NCBI RefSeq assembly: GCF_964340395.1
Contig: NC_135561.1
Coordinates: forward strand, 7,616,232 to 7,680,231
Source of the DNA: Glandiceps talaboti
Taxonomy: Eukaryota > Hemichordata > Enteropneusta > Spengelidae
Length of the DNA stretch: 64,000 nt
Direction of reading: 5' to 3'
Shown here: piece by piece, positions 23,059 through 35,700 of the stretch
How positions within the stretch are numbered: position 1 is the stretch's first letter
How the letters are laid out: every line of letters begins with the position of its first letter
Notes under the pieces: model-generated
What the model was told of the DNA's origin: nothing
What the model saw: only the letters and a program-made list of their open reading frames with translations
The model's database searches: none
Made by a program: the position numbers and the translations under genes

Positions 23059-26000
23059 CATAAGTAAATAATGTGAATGATCTTGTAAACACATTTTAAA
23101 AAAGATCTAATGATTTCAATAAAAACTTTATTATGAAGGTCGTACATCCTGTAAGCATTATCTTTCTACAACAAAACCTTTGGCAGAAAATTTAAAGGAA
23201 TAAATTCAGTAAACTTTCATTAATTAAGTAATTAATTCACAAACTGTATTGTTAGTTTACATGGTTTCTCACAATAATCATGATGATTTGAACTGTAGTA
23301 AACCCTAACTTTGTCATGGAGACATTAATGCAAATAAAGAAAACCATGTTGCCTTCAAGAGGAGGTTCCTAATTAGGGTGACCCTATTTATTATGTTTCT
23401 CATTACTTTTTCATGGCAACTATGGGTTGGTTGGTCAGTCGATTTAAAAAAAGAAGAAAGAGTTTTTACGTTGATGTCGGAGCTGAAATGGGTCGGTCAG
23501 GTAATGAGAAACAAAAAAAAAAAATAGGTTCACCCTTATCACAATGGCAATTATTGTGAAATTATGTATATTAATTATAATTATGGTGTGTGAATGATAG
23601 ATTGCCAGTCTAAGATCAATTCTTTCAAACGTGTTGTGCGGTAATCCATGGACAATTAGGTAGAGTGCATTTTTGGTGATGTACTGATAATTAATCCATG
23701 TATAATTAGCTAAGAGTGCATTTTGTGAGAAGTGTTTTAATTGCATACTCTGTTCATGTTTTTTTTCTTTTATCATTTGATTATGGTGTGTGTATGATAC
23801 ATTGCCAGTCTAAGATCAATTCCTTCAAACGAGTTGTGTGGTAATCCATGGACAATTAGGTAGAGTGCATTTTTGGTGATTTACTCATAATTAATCCATG
23901 GATAATTAGCTAAGAGTGCATTTTATGAGAAGCGTTTCAATTGCATACTCTGTTCATGGTTTTTTTTTCTTTTATCAGTTGATGTGTGTGTTTATTTTGC
24001 TAGCATGTGCTTGAAATGAAGATAACATTTACATACAATAAACAAGGCAATACTGACACTAACAATTATTGAAATTTGTCGGTCAAAACTGGCTCATACT
24101 TTTTTATAAGGCAGAGCTATTCTTTGACATAAGCACAGTGAAAGTTACAATTATTGATGAGATGCTTAGATTAGCAATAACTTCAACAATACCTGTGTGT
24201 TGACAGCCTGTTGTCTACGAGCAACATATGCAGTCAAATACCCACTGATTGTCTGCAGGAAATCCTTAGTATTTTCATTTAGTTTGTGATCTATTAACTT
24301 CTGTAGTGGAATAAAATACGGCAATGTATGTCTGTATATGCTGACAACTCTCTGGTCTTTGATATCTAGCTCCATGTAATAAGGTTCATGGTATTCTTCA
24401 CTATAGAAACTATCAAAACATATACGTATTCTGTTGTCTTGGACTGCAGTGACAGAGATACCTATGGAAGAGATGATAAAAGATTGGCTATTTACATGTA
24501 ATTCAGGGGATGTAACTAATTTTGTAACTTGAAAGTAGTCGGTAAAATTGTCAAAGTAGGTGGTAATACCTACGAGGGAGACCAATGAATATATTCAACT
24601 ATGGATATATAGTGGTTGAATCACAGAATTTTTAAACAAAGGTAGCTGGCAAGACATTGTGGGGGAGGCGGTTGACTTTGCTGGCTACCAGCTCTTATCT
24701 ACATCTGTGTAAATGTTTTCTCTTTGTTTGTGATGAATATGTGCATCTTTCCGTAACGTAACCATATCCTCAAGTATGTCACTGAATATTGTTTGTTTAT
24801 TGCATGAAAGACCACAGGCCTAAAAAGCATACAAAACAAGAAATAACTGAAGACGCTGTTAAAGTACATTTTTTTGAGAAAAAAGAAGAAAGTTACTGTC
24901 TACATTTCATCGCATAATAAACAAAAGTGGGCTAAATTATTAATGTCAGTAAGTTTATCATGGTCTGTCTGTCTGTCTGTCTGTCTGCCTGCCTATGTAT
25001 TTGTCCTAGTCACTGTCAGTATCTGTGCTAACATCATTGTAACTAGTGTAAATAATTGGTGTCTGTCAGTATATCTATGTGAATGGCAGTAACTTTGTTT
25101 AAAAGTGACTATTGGTGTCTTTCAGTAACACATTGCTAGTGTCTGGTATATAGGTGTTGAGGTTCTCTCCAAGTCTTTATCCAAGAGAAATGGGTTCCAC
25201 CTTAGGATATAAAAATTAGCAATGCTTTCCTCTGTTATGCCAAATACATAATGACTCTACCATTGTTGTCTGAGGGTGAACAGTTGACTTGTCAGTGACT
25301 CGGTACAGATAGCTGATAGTCAAAACCCATGACTGTCATAACTACTGACACACATGGATATATGTTACCTGTCAACCTGTAGGCATGACACAATTCTTCC
25401 TGTTTTCTTTTCTGAGCCGACCTCAAGGCTTGTACAATTGAGTCTTTTTGACCTTTGACCTTTCCTTGAGACCTCTTCTTTAGGACTTGATGAAGAACCT
25501 ACATGATCAAAGCCATTAACATAATCATTTATTGCTGGAAGTATGTTTGGATGACAATGAAATGTATTTTATTAGGTATTACTGTAATTATTATTTAAAT
25601 GATGGTCATTTTGATTTTTTAATCACAGATAGACAATACATATATTCTTCATTTGTTCTTTGTACATAAAACACAAATGTATTGCACAGGAAAGAAAGTG
25701 TATATTGGAAGTCATTTCAATTGCAAATCAAGTGTAAATAGCTAACTGATGTCATTTTCCAGAATACAACTCACCAATAGAATATTTGACTTATTCTGAC
25801 AGAAAGTTTACTTGTCAGGGAAAAGGAATTGCAATATTATATGACAGATCATTTCATAAATTTCATTTTCCAGGACTACTCCAAGGACTTTGCATGAATA
25901 TAGAAGCTTGGTGTTACTTTATAGTACTTTTACCCACCTTCTATCCTTCATTTACATACATCTGACCAATATATTACATAGGACCAGGAGTTAACAGTTA

Positions 26001-26647
26001 CAGTTAAAAGGAGTGTTGAAGACTGTATTTACATATATATTTATCAAATATACCATTTCACAATTTGGAGTTGTTGTTTTAGTGTACGACTTTTACTGAT
26101 GTAAACAGCATACTGAATCAATGTAAGCACTTTCTGTAATCACACTCCTGATGTGTTCTTCTGTAGAATGTGCTCTAATATCTATCAAATAAAATAACAA
26201 CCTCGGCTTGTCGCGATATATTTAGGTACTGTACATGTAGATGTTAAACACAGCCTTCTAGTAAACACTTCCCAGTTTTTGCTGTGAGTCAGCTTTCATC
26301 ATACTTGCCTGTTTTGGACCATATTTCAGCTGTTTATTTAATCTGTCACGTTTCTCTTTCAATTCTCTAACTCTCTCTTTCATTTGATTGACTTCATCTA
26401 TTTCCTTTATTTTCTGCCCTTCTTCTTCACACACTGTGTTGGCTAATATTTCAAGTCTTTGTAGGTTCTGTAGAGCCCCTGTCATATTTAAAAAATGTGA
26501 GTATTTAATGTAGCTTTTATATCAGGACCGGGATCAGAACATGATCACCAATTTGGCCATTTCATTCAGAATTTGTGCGGATAACCAGAGAACCAGACTG
26601 TAAACTATGAATGTTTGATTACCTTTCGCCTGATCGTTTCCAACCAT
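22559..26647 (-). CDS. CENPO: Centromere protein O
   Basis: Subunit of the CENP-O/P/Q/U part of the constitutive centromere-associated network at kinetochores. Exons 5' to 3': 26647-26623, 26478-26309, 25498-25369, 24461-24193, 22949-22781, 22650-22559. The sum is 855 nt (284 aa; human about 300). Residues about 9-65 form a charged coiled coil (MKERVRELKEKRDRLNKQLK). The conserved RWD-type part follows: HAYRLTG matches human QAYHFTG, and IYRHTLPYFIPLQKLI and YLTAYVARRQQA match the human central block. KLVYDDLVAPLPTRVSVDVQ matches human LLYKDLTATLPTDVTVTCQ. The second intron starts with GC (CAG/GCAAGT), needed to keep frame. An optional 21-nt exon at about 25785-25765 (NKSNILL) would also keep frame. 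The gene is divergently paired with PTRHD1. Poly(A) signal at 22197-22192. Confidence 0.92.
22966..23054. repeat. (GA)n microsatellite next to a splice acceptor
   Basis: About 44 GA dinucleotides. On the CENPO strand it is a pure CT tract that ends about 16 nt before the acceptor of the exon starting at 22949, so it extends that exon's polypyrimidine tract. Confidence 0.95.
23582..23983. repeat. Two-copy tandem duplication, about 200-bp unit
   Basis: The segment from GGTGTGTGAATGATAGATTG to the TTCTTTTATCA run (23582-23781) is repeated at 23782-23983 with about 5-10 % divergence. It is intronic in CENPO. Confidence 0.9.
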
Positions 26648-26985
26648 TTCAATAATCTACTGACTGAATGTCAAAAACTTTGTCAACTTCCATCAATTAC
26701 TCTTGGCAGATCTTGGCAACGGGTGTTACCTTTGACTTTGTTTTGACGGCTTCGCGGTTTGTTTTCAAACTTTGACTTCCGGTGTTTGTTCGGTATATGT
26801 GGCCTCCAAAGGGGTTTAAATAAGGTCGTATTTGGTTTGTTATACACAATAATAAAAGTGGGTATTAAAGTAAAGAATACAAATATTAAATCGATTGATT
26901 TTCCTCATAGAGAACATTTCTAATTGGGTAAGCAACTGATTGACAATATAATAATAACATTACATTACCCAAGATGCTCTCGTAA
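26648..26985. promoter_or_regulatory. Shared divergent promoter of CENPO and PTRHD1
   Basis: Only 338 bp separate the two start codons, which face away from each other. It contains ACTTCCGGT at 26775-26783, a perfect ETS-family site on the other strand (ACCGGAAGT), a common driver of TATA-less divergent promoters. The PTRHD1 start itself sits in AAAATGGCTGC, a YY1-like motif. No TATA box is obvious. Confidence 0.6.
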
Positions 26986-29019
26986 ATGAAAATGGCTGCG
27001 CCCTTGGTTCAGTATGTGGTCGTGAGAGGTGATTTACTTCATGCATTGAAATGGCCAATTGGAGCGGTTATTGCACAGGTATTGCGCTTGAAAATTAACG
27101 AAGAGTATATTTTACCACAGACTTCCTTGTCTGTGGTTTTACGAACTTGTGGTTGTACCGATTTAACATCTACCCGGAAATTACTGAAAAGAGCTGTCCA
27201 TCAAAAACCATCAGCTTGCAAGGATCACAGACACTTGTGAATATAACATTTCTATTCCAGGATGACCATACTACAACAAACTGGCGACCGGCGTTATTGG
27301 GTATTTACGAATATTCAAAAAATAGCGCCACCGGTGTCTGCACGTAAAAACGATATCCTTTCCTTCTTCGTTTTTTTTTTTTTTTTTTAGAAGGAAAGGG
27401 ACAATGTCAGAATCATGACATCACAGTCACTTGTGAGCTAATATTCTATTCCAGGATGACAATACTAGGATGACCATAATACAAAATAATGATGTTATTA
27501 GGTATTTACGAATATTAAAAAAATGCCGTCACTGGTGATCGCATCGGCTATTTCCAATCACTGGTTATGGTAATTTTTTAATATTCGTAAATACAAGTGA
27601 TTGTGCCTGAAATACATTAGTCCTGCGGCTTGCATAGGGAGTAATCCGGAACTCGATTCTGACAATTGTCCCTCCTAGTCCTGCTTGCATAGGGAGTAAT
27701 CCGGGACTCAATTCTGACAATTGTCCCTCCAAGTCAGTAATATAGACTCGTGCAGGACTAGAAATACATGTACAAGGACTACTACTAGTTAGAGTACTGT
27801 CAATATCCTGAATGTAAAATGAATCTGACAATACTATTACTGGTCCAGTCAGTCCTAACAATACCAAAATTAGCAAGAACTACTAAACCTACCAACAACT
27901 GCTATATAGCTTAATAATAATGTAAAGTAATTATGTGGATACTTGATCCAAAAGTAGCCTGGAATCCTCGTAGATTGAGATTTTAAATTTTGTTTTCTAA
28001 TCATTGATCCAAAAGTGAACTGACATTATAATGCTGCACTTTCCTTTCATTATTGACAGGCCTGCCATGCCTGTACTGCAGTTCTACACACATTTTACAA
28101 TGATCCAAATGTACAGCAGTATACATCAGATTTGGATCACATGCACAAAGTTGTATTAGAGGTATGAACATTTTAATTTTGAAACGAAAAAGGAAACCAA
28201 GTTTGAGTCACATGGAACACCATGACAGAAATAGTGATATTTGAGTCTTCACAGAACTTAGAAAATAATGAAAATCTTAATAGATCACTGAATTAATTTC
28301 ATCATCAGAAATATAGTTGCAAAGTGATAGTAGTGGTGCAAATAAAACTTTTGATGTTATGTTTCCATTGAGAATCAGATACAGCCTTTACAGATTGAGA
28401 ACTATTGATATGTAAATTACTTGTGGTATACATTCCATTAAAGTGGCCATAATTACATGTATATAGATGAGGATTGGGTATTTATTTTGGATTTTAATTT
28501 ATAAAACAATTTTATCATAGCTTCCTATTTGAAAAATCAATGTGAAACAACACATGCCCAAGTCCTTGTTTGTAATTCCAAAAATTGCAAAAGATTAATA
28601 ACTGTGTAAAATCGTTGTTATTGTATGTACAATAACAAACTTTAACACATTTTTTAGCTTTTGTCATTGTATTGTGTTACAAACACAGACTTGGTCAATG
28701 CTGTTTCACATTGTTTTTTCAAGTAGGAAGCCATGATAAAATTGTTTTATAAATTAAAAAATCTAAAATAAATACCAAATCCTTACCCATATGGCCACTT
28801 AAATATCTCAATGTGGAAGATAAACAAAGTAAGTTTGTTTCTTTTCAGGCAAAAGATGAAGAGAGTGTGAGGAGCCTTGCCAATAAATTACAAGAAGAAA
28901 GTATAGATCATAAACTGTGGATTGAACAACCTGAAGATATACCAACCTGCTTAGCTACAAAACCTTATCCTAAAGATCAAGTTCAAAAATATTTCAAAAA
29001 ATTCAAATTATTTAAATAA
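26986..29019 (+). CDS. PTRHD1: Peptidyl-tRNA hydrolase domain-containing protein 1
   Basis: PTH2-family protein. PTH2 enzymes free tRNA from stalled peptidyl-tRNA; the cellular role of PTRHD1 itself is less clear. Exons 26986-27078, 28060-28161, 28849-29019, all phase 0, total 366 nt (121 aa; human 140, with a longer N-terminus). Matches to human: PLVQYVVVRGDL to VLVQYLVLRKDL; PIGAVIAQACHA to PAGALVAQACHA; HKVVLEAKDEES to RKVVLEAPDETT; KLWIEQPEDIPTCLATKPYP to [20 protein letters not shown]; and the C-terminal KYFKKFKLFK to QYLKKFRLFK. A second in-frame ATG at 26992 has a stronger context and may be the true start. AATAAA at 29023, four bases after the stop, implies a very short 3' UTR. Confidence 0.96.
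27258..27600. repeat. Diverged direct repeat plus inverted tail
   Basis: In PTRHD1 intron 1, the segment beginning AGGATGACCATACTACAA (27259) and including GGTATTTACGAATATT is repeated beginning at about 27470. The block AATATTCGTAAATAC recurs inverted at about 27578-27594. This looks like a decayed inverted-repeat element. Confidence 0.55.
27618..27733. repeat. Two-copy tandem repeat, about 57-bp unit
   Basis: TAGTCCTGCGGCTTGCATAG and the following 38 bp to TTGTCCCTCC are repeated once with few changes, in PTRHD1 intron 1. Confidence 0.88.
28438..28803. mobile_element. Foldback element FB-1, copy in PTRHD1 intron 2
   Basis: About 365 bp with long imperfect inverted repeats (about 150 bp per arm). 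The ends read TTAAAGTGGCCATA and TATGGCCACTTAA. Arms share GGTATTTATTTTGGATTTT, AAACAATTTTATCAT and CAATGTGAAACA. It ends only 45 bp before exon 3 of PTRHD1. There is no coding capacity. Confidence 0.88.
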
Positions 29020-29747
29020 CTAAATAAAGAACTTGAACCTTAGAAATGATTTCAATAGAGCTTTATTATTGCCATTACTATAGAATTATCACATGATGCA
29101 TTTAATTTGCACAGGTATATTTTTATTTGTACATAAAGACTTGTACTTTTAGTACCCTATAAATCTTTAAGTAAAATAAGTCCTTCTGAACATGCAAGTC
29201 AATGGCATTAAATGTAAACTTGGTGTATTTAATTTTGTTTACTCTATCTGTATTTAAACTTTCCATACATCACCATATATATGAATACAGAGATGCTATG
29301 ATGCATTAAGTATAACTCCTTGCATGACTCCCTCCTCGCACACACATATAGTAAAAGTAGCCCACAATATTATAATGAAACTACAGTTTTCATGATGAAA
29401 TAATGATCACATTGGTAGAGTAATAAATTTCATTATTGTACTGAATTTAACAATTTTCTTCTGTTGTATATGTTTCGATTGAAAACGTTACACATGTACA
29501 TTGCAACTCATAGTCATTCATAACATCTAAAATTCAAACTTATGTGTAAACAATCTAATAAAAATCTGCTATGCAGATAATAACAAATACAATTTGACAA
29601 TAAAAAATATACAAAACAAGAATTAACAGATAACCCTGGTAATTATGAACAAGAAATATACAAACATTAATTAAGTTTTATAGTCATCCATAGATCTTTG
29701 AGGGTCAAGTCCCTTTTAAGCTCTGTGATTCATCAAATCAAATTAAC

Positions 29748-30103
29748 TTTAAAGTGGCCATACATCATTACATGGATCATTGGATGTATGACAAATGGGG
29801 TATTCATTTTGGATTTTTAATTCACAAAACAGCTCTACAATGTGTTTATACTTGAAAAAAACAATGTGAAACAAGATATACTAAATCCTTGTTTGTTACT
29901 CAAAAAATTGCAAAAACATTTGAAAAAGGTTTCAAATATTTTTTATTGTATGTACAATAAACTTTTTGCATACTTCACAGAGTTACAAACAACGGATTTG
30001 GTTAATGCCGTTTCACATTATTTTTTCACGTATGTAAAAATAATGAAGTTGTCTTAAAAATCTAAAATAAATACCCATTTGTCATCCATATGGCCACTTT
30101 AAA
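29748..30103. mobile_element. Foldback element FB-1, copy 2
   Basis: Same ends (TTTAAAGTGGCCATA / ATGGCCACTTTAAA), the same internal blocks and the same length as the copy at 28438-28803, but clearly diverged. It lies 0.7 kb past the PTRHD1 stop codon. Confidence 0.88.
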
Positions 30104-31490
30104 CTAAACAGTCCTGTTACAAAACAACTGTTCTTAAAATATCTATTTAACAAATACTTGCTGACATATTTTATACAATACAAAAAAACTGCTCACAGTT
30201 TAAAATGAAAAAAAATGTATAACCGTTGTATTTAATCATACAGTGATCATCGTAAACCATAGCCTCTTGTATGACACCGTCCAAGATGCCCTGCCAAGAG
30301 GTTATTTCACAGTGTTGAGGGAGAAATAACAGATCTGGTTTGCGAGATAGACAATGATATCAACCTCAGAACTAAGCATTATGCTGTTACAGTTCTTGTG
30401 TAAATAACTTCTGCAGTTAATGGATGGAATAGAATGACAATTCATAAGTTTAAAACTTAAAAAAAAATATACAAGACAGATGTAAATCAAAGACAAAGAG
30501 TAATAAAAAATTTACATTCTATAAATCGACAAAACACTATAGTATATAACCTGTATATATAATTCTTGGTTATTGAGACAAGGCTCACGAAGTACTCTGG
30601 GTTTATTTTGAATTAAATGTTTGCATTACAGCTTGCAAGAATTCCTTATTTGTTAGTGCTCTCCATGATTAGAAGAGTCAATCTATGCAATATGTTGCAC
30701 AACATAACATAACCACAGTACAACATGTAGACTGTTAGATATGTCATGTCATTCTGCCCTCAAAGGCCATCTGAGAGGTGATTGATAGGGCAGCATAACA
30801 TGTTGTATCTAACCATAGACATTTTCTCCTCCACTGTCTATGATCTAACTAACTAAATGTACACATATTACATGTAGTTACGCTGTACTAGCTGTAAATT
30901 GAAAAAAAAAAATTTGCTAGATATAATGACTTATTCTTAATATCATACAGTACACCTTGAATAGTATTGAATCACCTACCACAGTGTGGATAAATATTTG
31001 TGTAGTTGTACAAATAGTATGATACATAAGTCCAATCAAATTGATTTTTGGCTCTGCACCCAATATATCATAATATGATTACTGTACTACTTATGGATAA
31101 AAACAACCTCTAATTAACATGCACAGTGTCAGTGATCAATTTTCAGTGAAGAAATTTTTGATTGTCTGATTGACAAAATACTCAAGTTACAATTAGCGCA
31201 GCTTTGAGTGTGATGTTGTGAAAACATCCATCTGGAAAGTTTGAAATGAGTTAACTGACAAGTATACTTATCCAAAAACTCAAAACTTATCGATATTTCT
31301 TCAATTTTGCAATACTCGAGACATAAGAAGCTAAGTATTTCATACCAGTATTGTGTGGTTTAAATTTTTGTCTTGGATAGTAAACTATTTTTAAATGTTA
31401 GAACAAAGTAGAACACTGGTTCCCTACAAAATATACATGTGAAAGGCGTTTCACTCATTTTCAATTTCTACTCACAGATCTAAAGGTAAG

Positions 31491-31912
31491 GTGGCACAAG
31501 TAGAGTTTATAATCTTTTTTATACTCAAGTGAAAATACTTGTGTAAACCTAGTTCAGAATCATTTCTATACTCAAGTGAAAATACTTGTGTAAACCTTTG
31601 ATTAAACTTTTCTAATATAACATTTATATTGTTGCATGCACGCCTGCCTTCTATTACAATTGTCTTCTAGCATTGTTAGAACAGTTAATTCCATAGTAGA
31701 AATGTCAATAATTTTAATACATTAATACATTATGTCATTAGATTATTGATTTATAATTTATATCTCAATACCCTAGGTTTGAGTTCAGTCATTTCCAAGT
31801 GGTGGTTATGCTTCAGTAAGATTACTGAAAGAACATTACAAATATGCAGTAAAAATAACGATACACGAACAAACTCAGCTTGTGCCCTTTGAACAAACTC
31901 GGCTTGTGCCCT
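31491..31912. mobile_element. MITE-B, most complete copy
   Basis: Starts with GTGGCACAAGTAGAGTTTAT and ends with AAACTCAGCTTGTGCCC in inverted orientation, i.e. terminal inverted repeats of about 20 bp around 400 bp. The terminal block AACAAACTCAGCTTGTGCCC is duplicated in tandem (about 24-bp unit, 31868-31915). Confidence 0.7.
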
Positions 31913-32063
31913 TTGAAAAGAATATAAAAATAATTCTAAACATTTACTGATGTTTCTACTTTATCAGAAGGGGTGTATTGAATTCACATTTCCATTAACT
32001 ATTTCTGTATCCACTCTTCCTCTGAGCTTCGAGCTCTTCGGAGATGAGGTGCATTACAAATCA

Positions 32064-32066
<3 letters not shown>

Positions 32067-32095
<29 letters not shown>
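32067..32095. repeat. (ATT)n microsatellite
   Basis: About ten ATT units, intergenic. Confidence 0.95.
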
Positions 32096-32096
<1 letters not shown>

Positions 32097-32603
32097 TTCA
32101 TACTGGCTAATGTCTAGTGTATTAAAGACAAGACATTCATGCCATGCTATCAACTATCACTTTAGAAGCCTGATAGGACTGAACAACATGACATATCTTT
32201 ACAGAATGGCTGATGTCATGCTTCAGAATTACCAGTACTTTCAGCACGTCTGAATGACAATGGGCCAAGCCTACCATTTGATAACTATTTGCATTGAATA
32301 AAGCCTCTGAAGACGTAAGATCAATAACCCCAGCATCACAGTCTCCTTCATTTTTTGTTGTGTTCTAACACAATATAAAATGTTACATTAAACACTAATC
32401 CTGCCACAGCCTTTACCTTTTTTTTTTACAGGAACTTGACCTGAAGAGAGAGATATACCAAGCCCAGTATTCTTTAGTGTTGTCTTACACTCTAAATACT
32501 TGTAATACTTTGATTAGAAATTTATTTATCACTATGAACCTAGAGTTCATAAACATTCTTTCTTTTATTTCATATGGGCATTTAGTCTTCTTTCTCCTTG
32601 GGA

Positions 32604-32690
32604 GGGTATTTGTTTGTACACAACTAAGTACAAGTTGGTCCTCTTCCTCCCTAGGGGGTATTTGTTTGTATACAACTAGTACAAGTTGGG
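32604..32690. repeat. Two-copy tandem repeat, about 53-bp unit
   Basis: GGTATTTGTTTGTACACAAC followed by AAGTACAAGTTGG recurs 53 bp later. The pair lies in the probable 3' UTR of the PRPP synthetase gene. Confidence 0.88.
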
Positions 32691-32716
32691 AGAAAGAGGA
32701 CTAAACTTGAATCTCA

Positions 32717-35700
32717 TTATCCCTGCAATAGATCAAACCCTAACAAGGTATCTGCAATGGCATCACACAGAGATAGTACTTTAAATGGTTCATGCTCTGC
32801 TATTATCTTTGCATGTGGGATGGAGTCGGTGATCCAGAACTTTTCAAATTTGACCTCACTGTCGACAAAATTTCTCCAAGATTCGTTGGGAAATACTGCA
32901 TGGGTTACATATGCACTGATTGAAGTTGCCCCCATATCTAGGAGTGCCTGCAATGGAAAAAAAATGAGGGGTTTTAATAAGTGATGACAATAATCGGCAT
33001 AGAATAATATACAATCATGTTCATTACCTTCAGAGGGCATGTGTTTTTAAAAAGAATCATGACCTTGAAATGTGAAAATAACATGGTATATATTTTATTT
33101 GACAAAAAGCTATGTATAAAGAATACATAATGCATGAAAATAAATAAAAAATGCAACAAAACAACACTATGATAATAAATATGTCAATCTATATACAGAC
33201 TGTATGTTGTAAATATGTCAACACTTCCATAACCACTTGGTGTTTAGCAAATAATTAACAGGAGCAACATCAATATTTCAGACATTACCATGTTCAATAA
33301 AAATGCTGGTTTTATACAACTTGAACTTGAATGTGTTTCCTCAATTTGAACTCAAGCTATGTTAGCACTCAAAAGTTTCTAAAACAGAAAATAATATAAA
33401 CTTATTTTGCTGGAAAAAAATCCTTGAAATTTATGTTCATGTGATTCTACCTTGTGTTACGCTAAAGAATTATGGTCACTATTACCTTGGCACAGTTTTT
33501 CATTGTTCCACCAGTCTGTATCAAATCATCAACAATTATCACATTTTTACCAGCTGGGTCACCTAGAAAATAAAATAATGCATTCTTAACTCTCTCCTTC
33601 AGAGGCCTCATTTGATCTAGATCAGTAAATGTCCCTTCCTTTCCTCATATTGCAATCTGAGATCATCCTAATCATAGACCTCAGTGATGTTCAACCCATC
33701 ACCAAGACGTTGATGTCAATCATGAAATGTCCCTTTGTGAATGTCGACTCCCATCTCCTCACACAAATTCATATAGGTTATGGAAATGCTAGTCATGATG
33801 GGAGATGATATTGAAAATCCTTGCATGACTGGATACTATGCTAAGATAATCCCTGACTTACAATGCATTTAGAGTGTGCAATTGATCTGAACATTGTCAC
33901 ATGTACATGTACTGGTACAGCTGATGTCTAATTTATCATAATAATAATATTAGTTACAAATGTACAAGTCGACTGTCATTGAAGTCAGCTAAACGCACAA
34001 CTCACAACTCACTCACTCAAGCTTATAATTTCTTTATGGGTTTGGCCTTGCAATTATATGCCATGTTCCATTTATCAGAAAGATAAAAGATTGACAGCAG
34101 CCATAAGAGGCACTGTTCTACAGCACATTTTGAAACTGTAGGCCAGAATCGTTTAGTACTATGACATCTTTGAAAATCAACCTTTTCCAAGGATTCATAG
34201 CAAATGTCAGTAACATTCTTGGTTAATTCAAATAATTTAGCTTCTTCAGTTTTCATTTGTTTGAGTGTTAGTTACAAATAAAAGTCATTGTCAGCCATTT
34301 TGTTATTTGCTCTTTGGTGTTACTATGCATTTGACTTACGTGATGAGAAAAATTAACCGTCACTTTCCCTAATCTAGAGTGCCCTCCCATGTGTCTTTGA
34401 CAACACAATGGGTGACAGGAATATGACATATTGTATTGGTGTATAAACCAAATTGTTTAGTTGGGCATAATATACCAAGGTATTATGGCCACGAGTTGTA
34501 ACATCTGTAATAAATCGAATAGACAAGAAACAGTGAGAAACTCACCATCTTTAACTTTAACAATTCTCTTCTTGCCATCTCTGATCTTGACACATGTTAT
34601 TGTCTCAAAGCCTTCAAACATAGTGTGGAATCTTTTGAAAGCACCATCATCAGGAAATGCTATGTGGATGTTGCCATTGTGTGGCAAATTGCTGATTTCT
34701 CTCAATAGTAAAGGAATAGCAGACTCTAACCTAATATGAGGAAGTGATGGGTTGGAAATGTTATGAGTTTTAACTATTTTTCAAGATTACATATATCTGT
34801 AAAGCATATATTTGCACAAACTAGCATACACCTTTATGCTTTTAGAGCATGACATACTACCACCACAAAGAGTACAGATGTTATTTTACAATAATGTTAA
34901 ACACGTATGTCCATATCTACATGTATGATGTAATAAACACACATCATCACATATTCAATGTCCTTACTGCAAAGATCAAAGCAGCAGAACACATCCAGAA
35001 AGCAATGACAGTGTAGATAGTCACTGAAAAGATCAAAATTCATTGCTGTAACATTGAAACTACATGTAATTACCCTCTTGTATTTACAGGACAGACATGT
35101 ACAGTAAGTTAGTTTGTGAGATACAACATGTGGATGCCACGCCTATTAGCTAACACAAAGGGTTTGGTTGATGTATAAGGGTGCACCAGCATAGTGTACT
35201 GTACATGTATGGAAGTCGATTGCCACTGTTATTTTAATGTAGTGTACCATACAATTGTACATCTTGAACGTTGGAAATGGGGAAGGGGAGGGTACTGTAC
35301 AATTACACATATTAAAATGTGTGTAGCCTGGGGTGTACATGTACATTACTACTTAAAAGAAGCAGACATTGGAATGGATAATGTAGGAAAGTGGGTATGA
35401 GAGTCATTAACAGAGCAGAACTCTTATCATGGAATCACTACTATGAACTGTGTCCTGCTAATGAGAGTTATTAACACAGTAGACCTCTCACCTTGGAATT
35501 ACTACTTTGAAATGTGTCCTGCTAATGAAGTTATTAACACAGTAGACCTCTCACCTTGGAATCACTACTATGAACTGTGTCCTGCTAATGAAGTTATAAA
35601 CAGAGTAGAACTCTCACCTTGGAATTACTCCTTCAGAAAAGTAAAACCTTTCTTGTAGAGCATGAATATCATAAATGACAATTTGAGACGGTCCTCTTGC

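Larger units (their letters stand above)
29020..32716. other. Convergent intergenic region, repeats only
   Basis: Lies between the 3' ends of PTRHD1 and the PRPP synthetase gene. It holds a second FB-1 copy (29748-30103), a MITE-B copy (31491-31912), an ATT microsatellite (32067-32095) and a dispersed repeat around 32165-32270 that recurs at about 52430-52540. The likely 3' UTR of the PRPP synthetase gene lies at 32564-32716, with AATAAA on the minus strand at 32569-32564. No further gene is seen. Confidence 0.6.

Noticed and set aside
22889-23092. Open frame of repeated Ser-Leu
   Set aside because: Translation of the GA/CT microsatellite.
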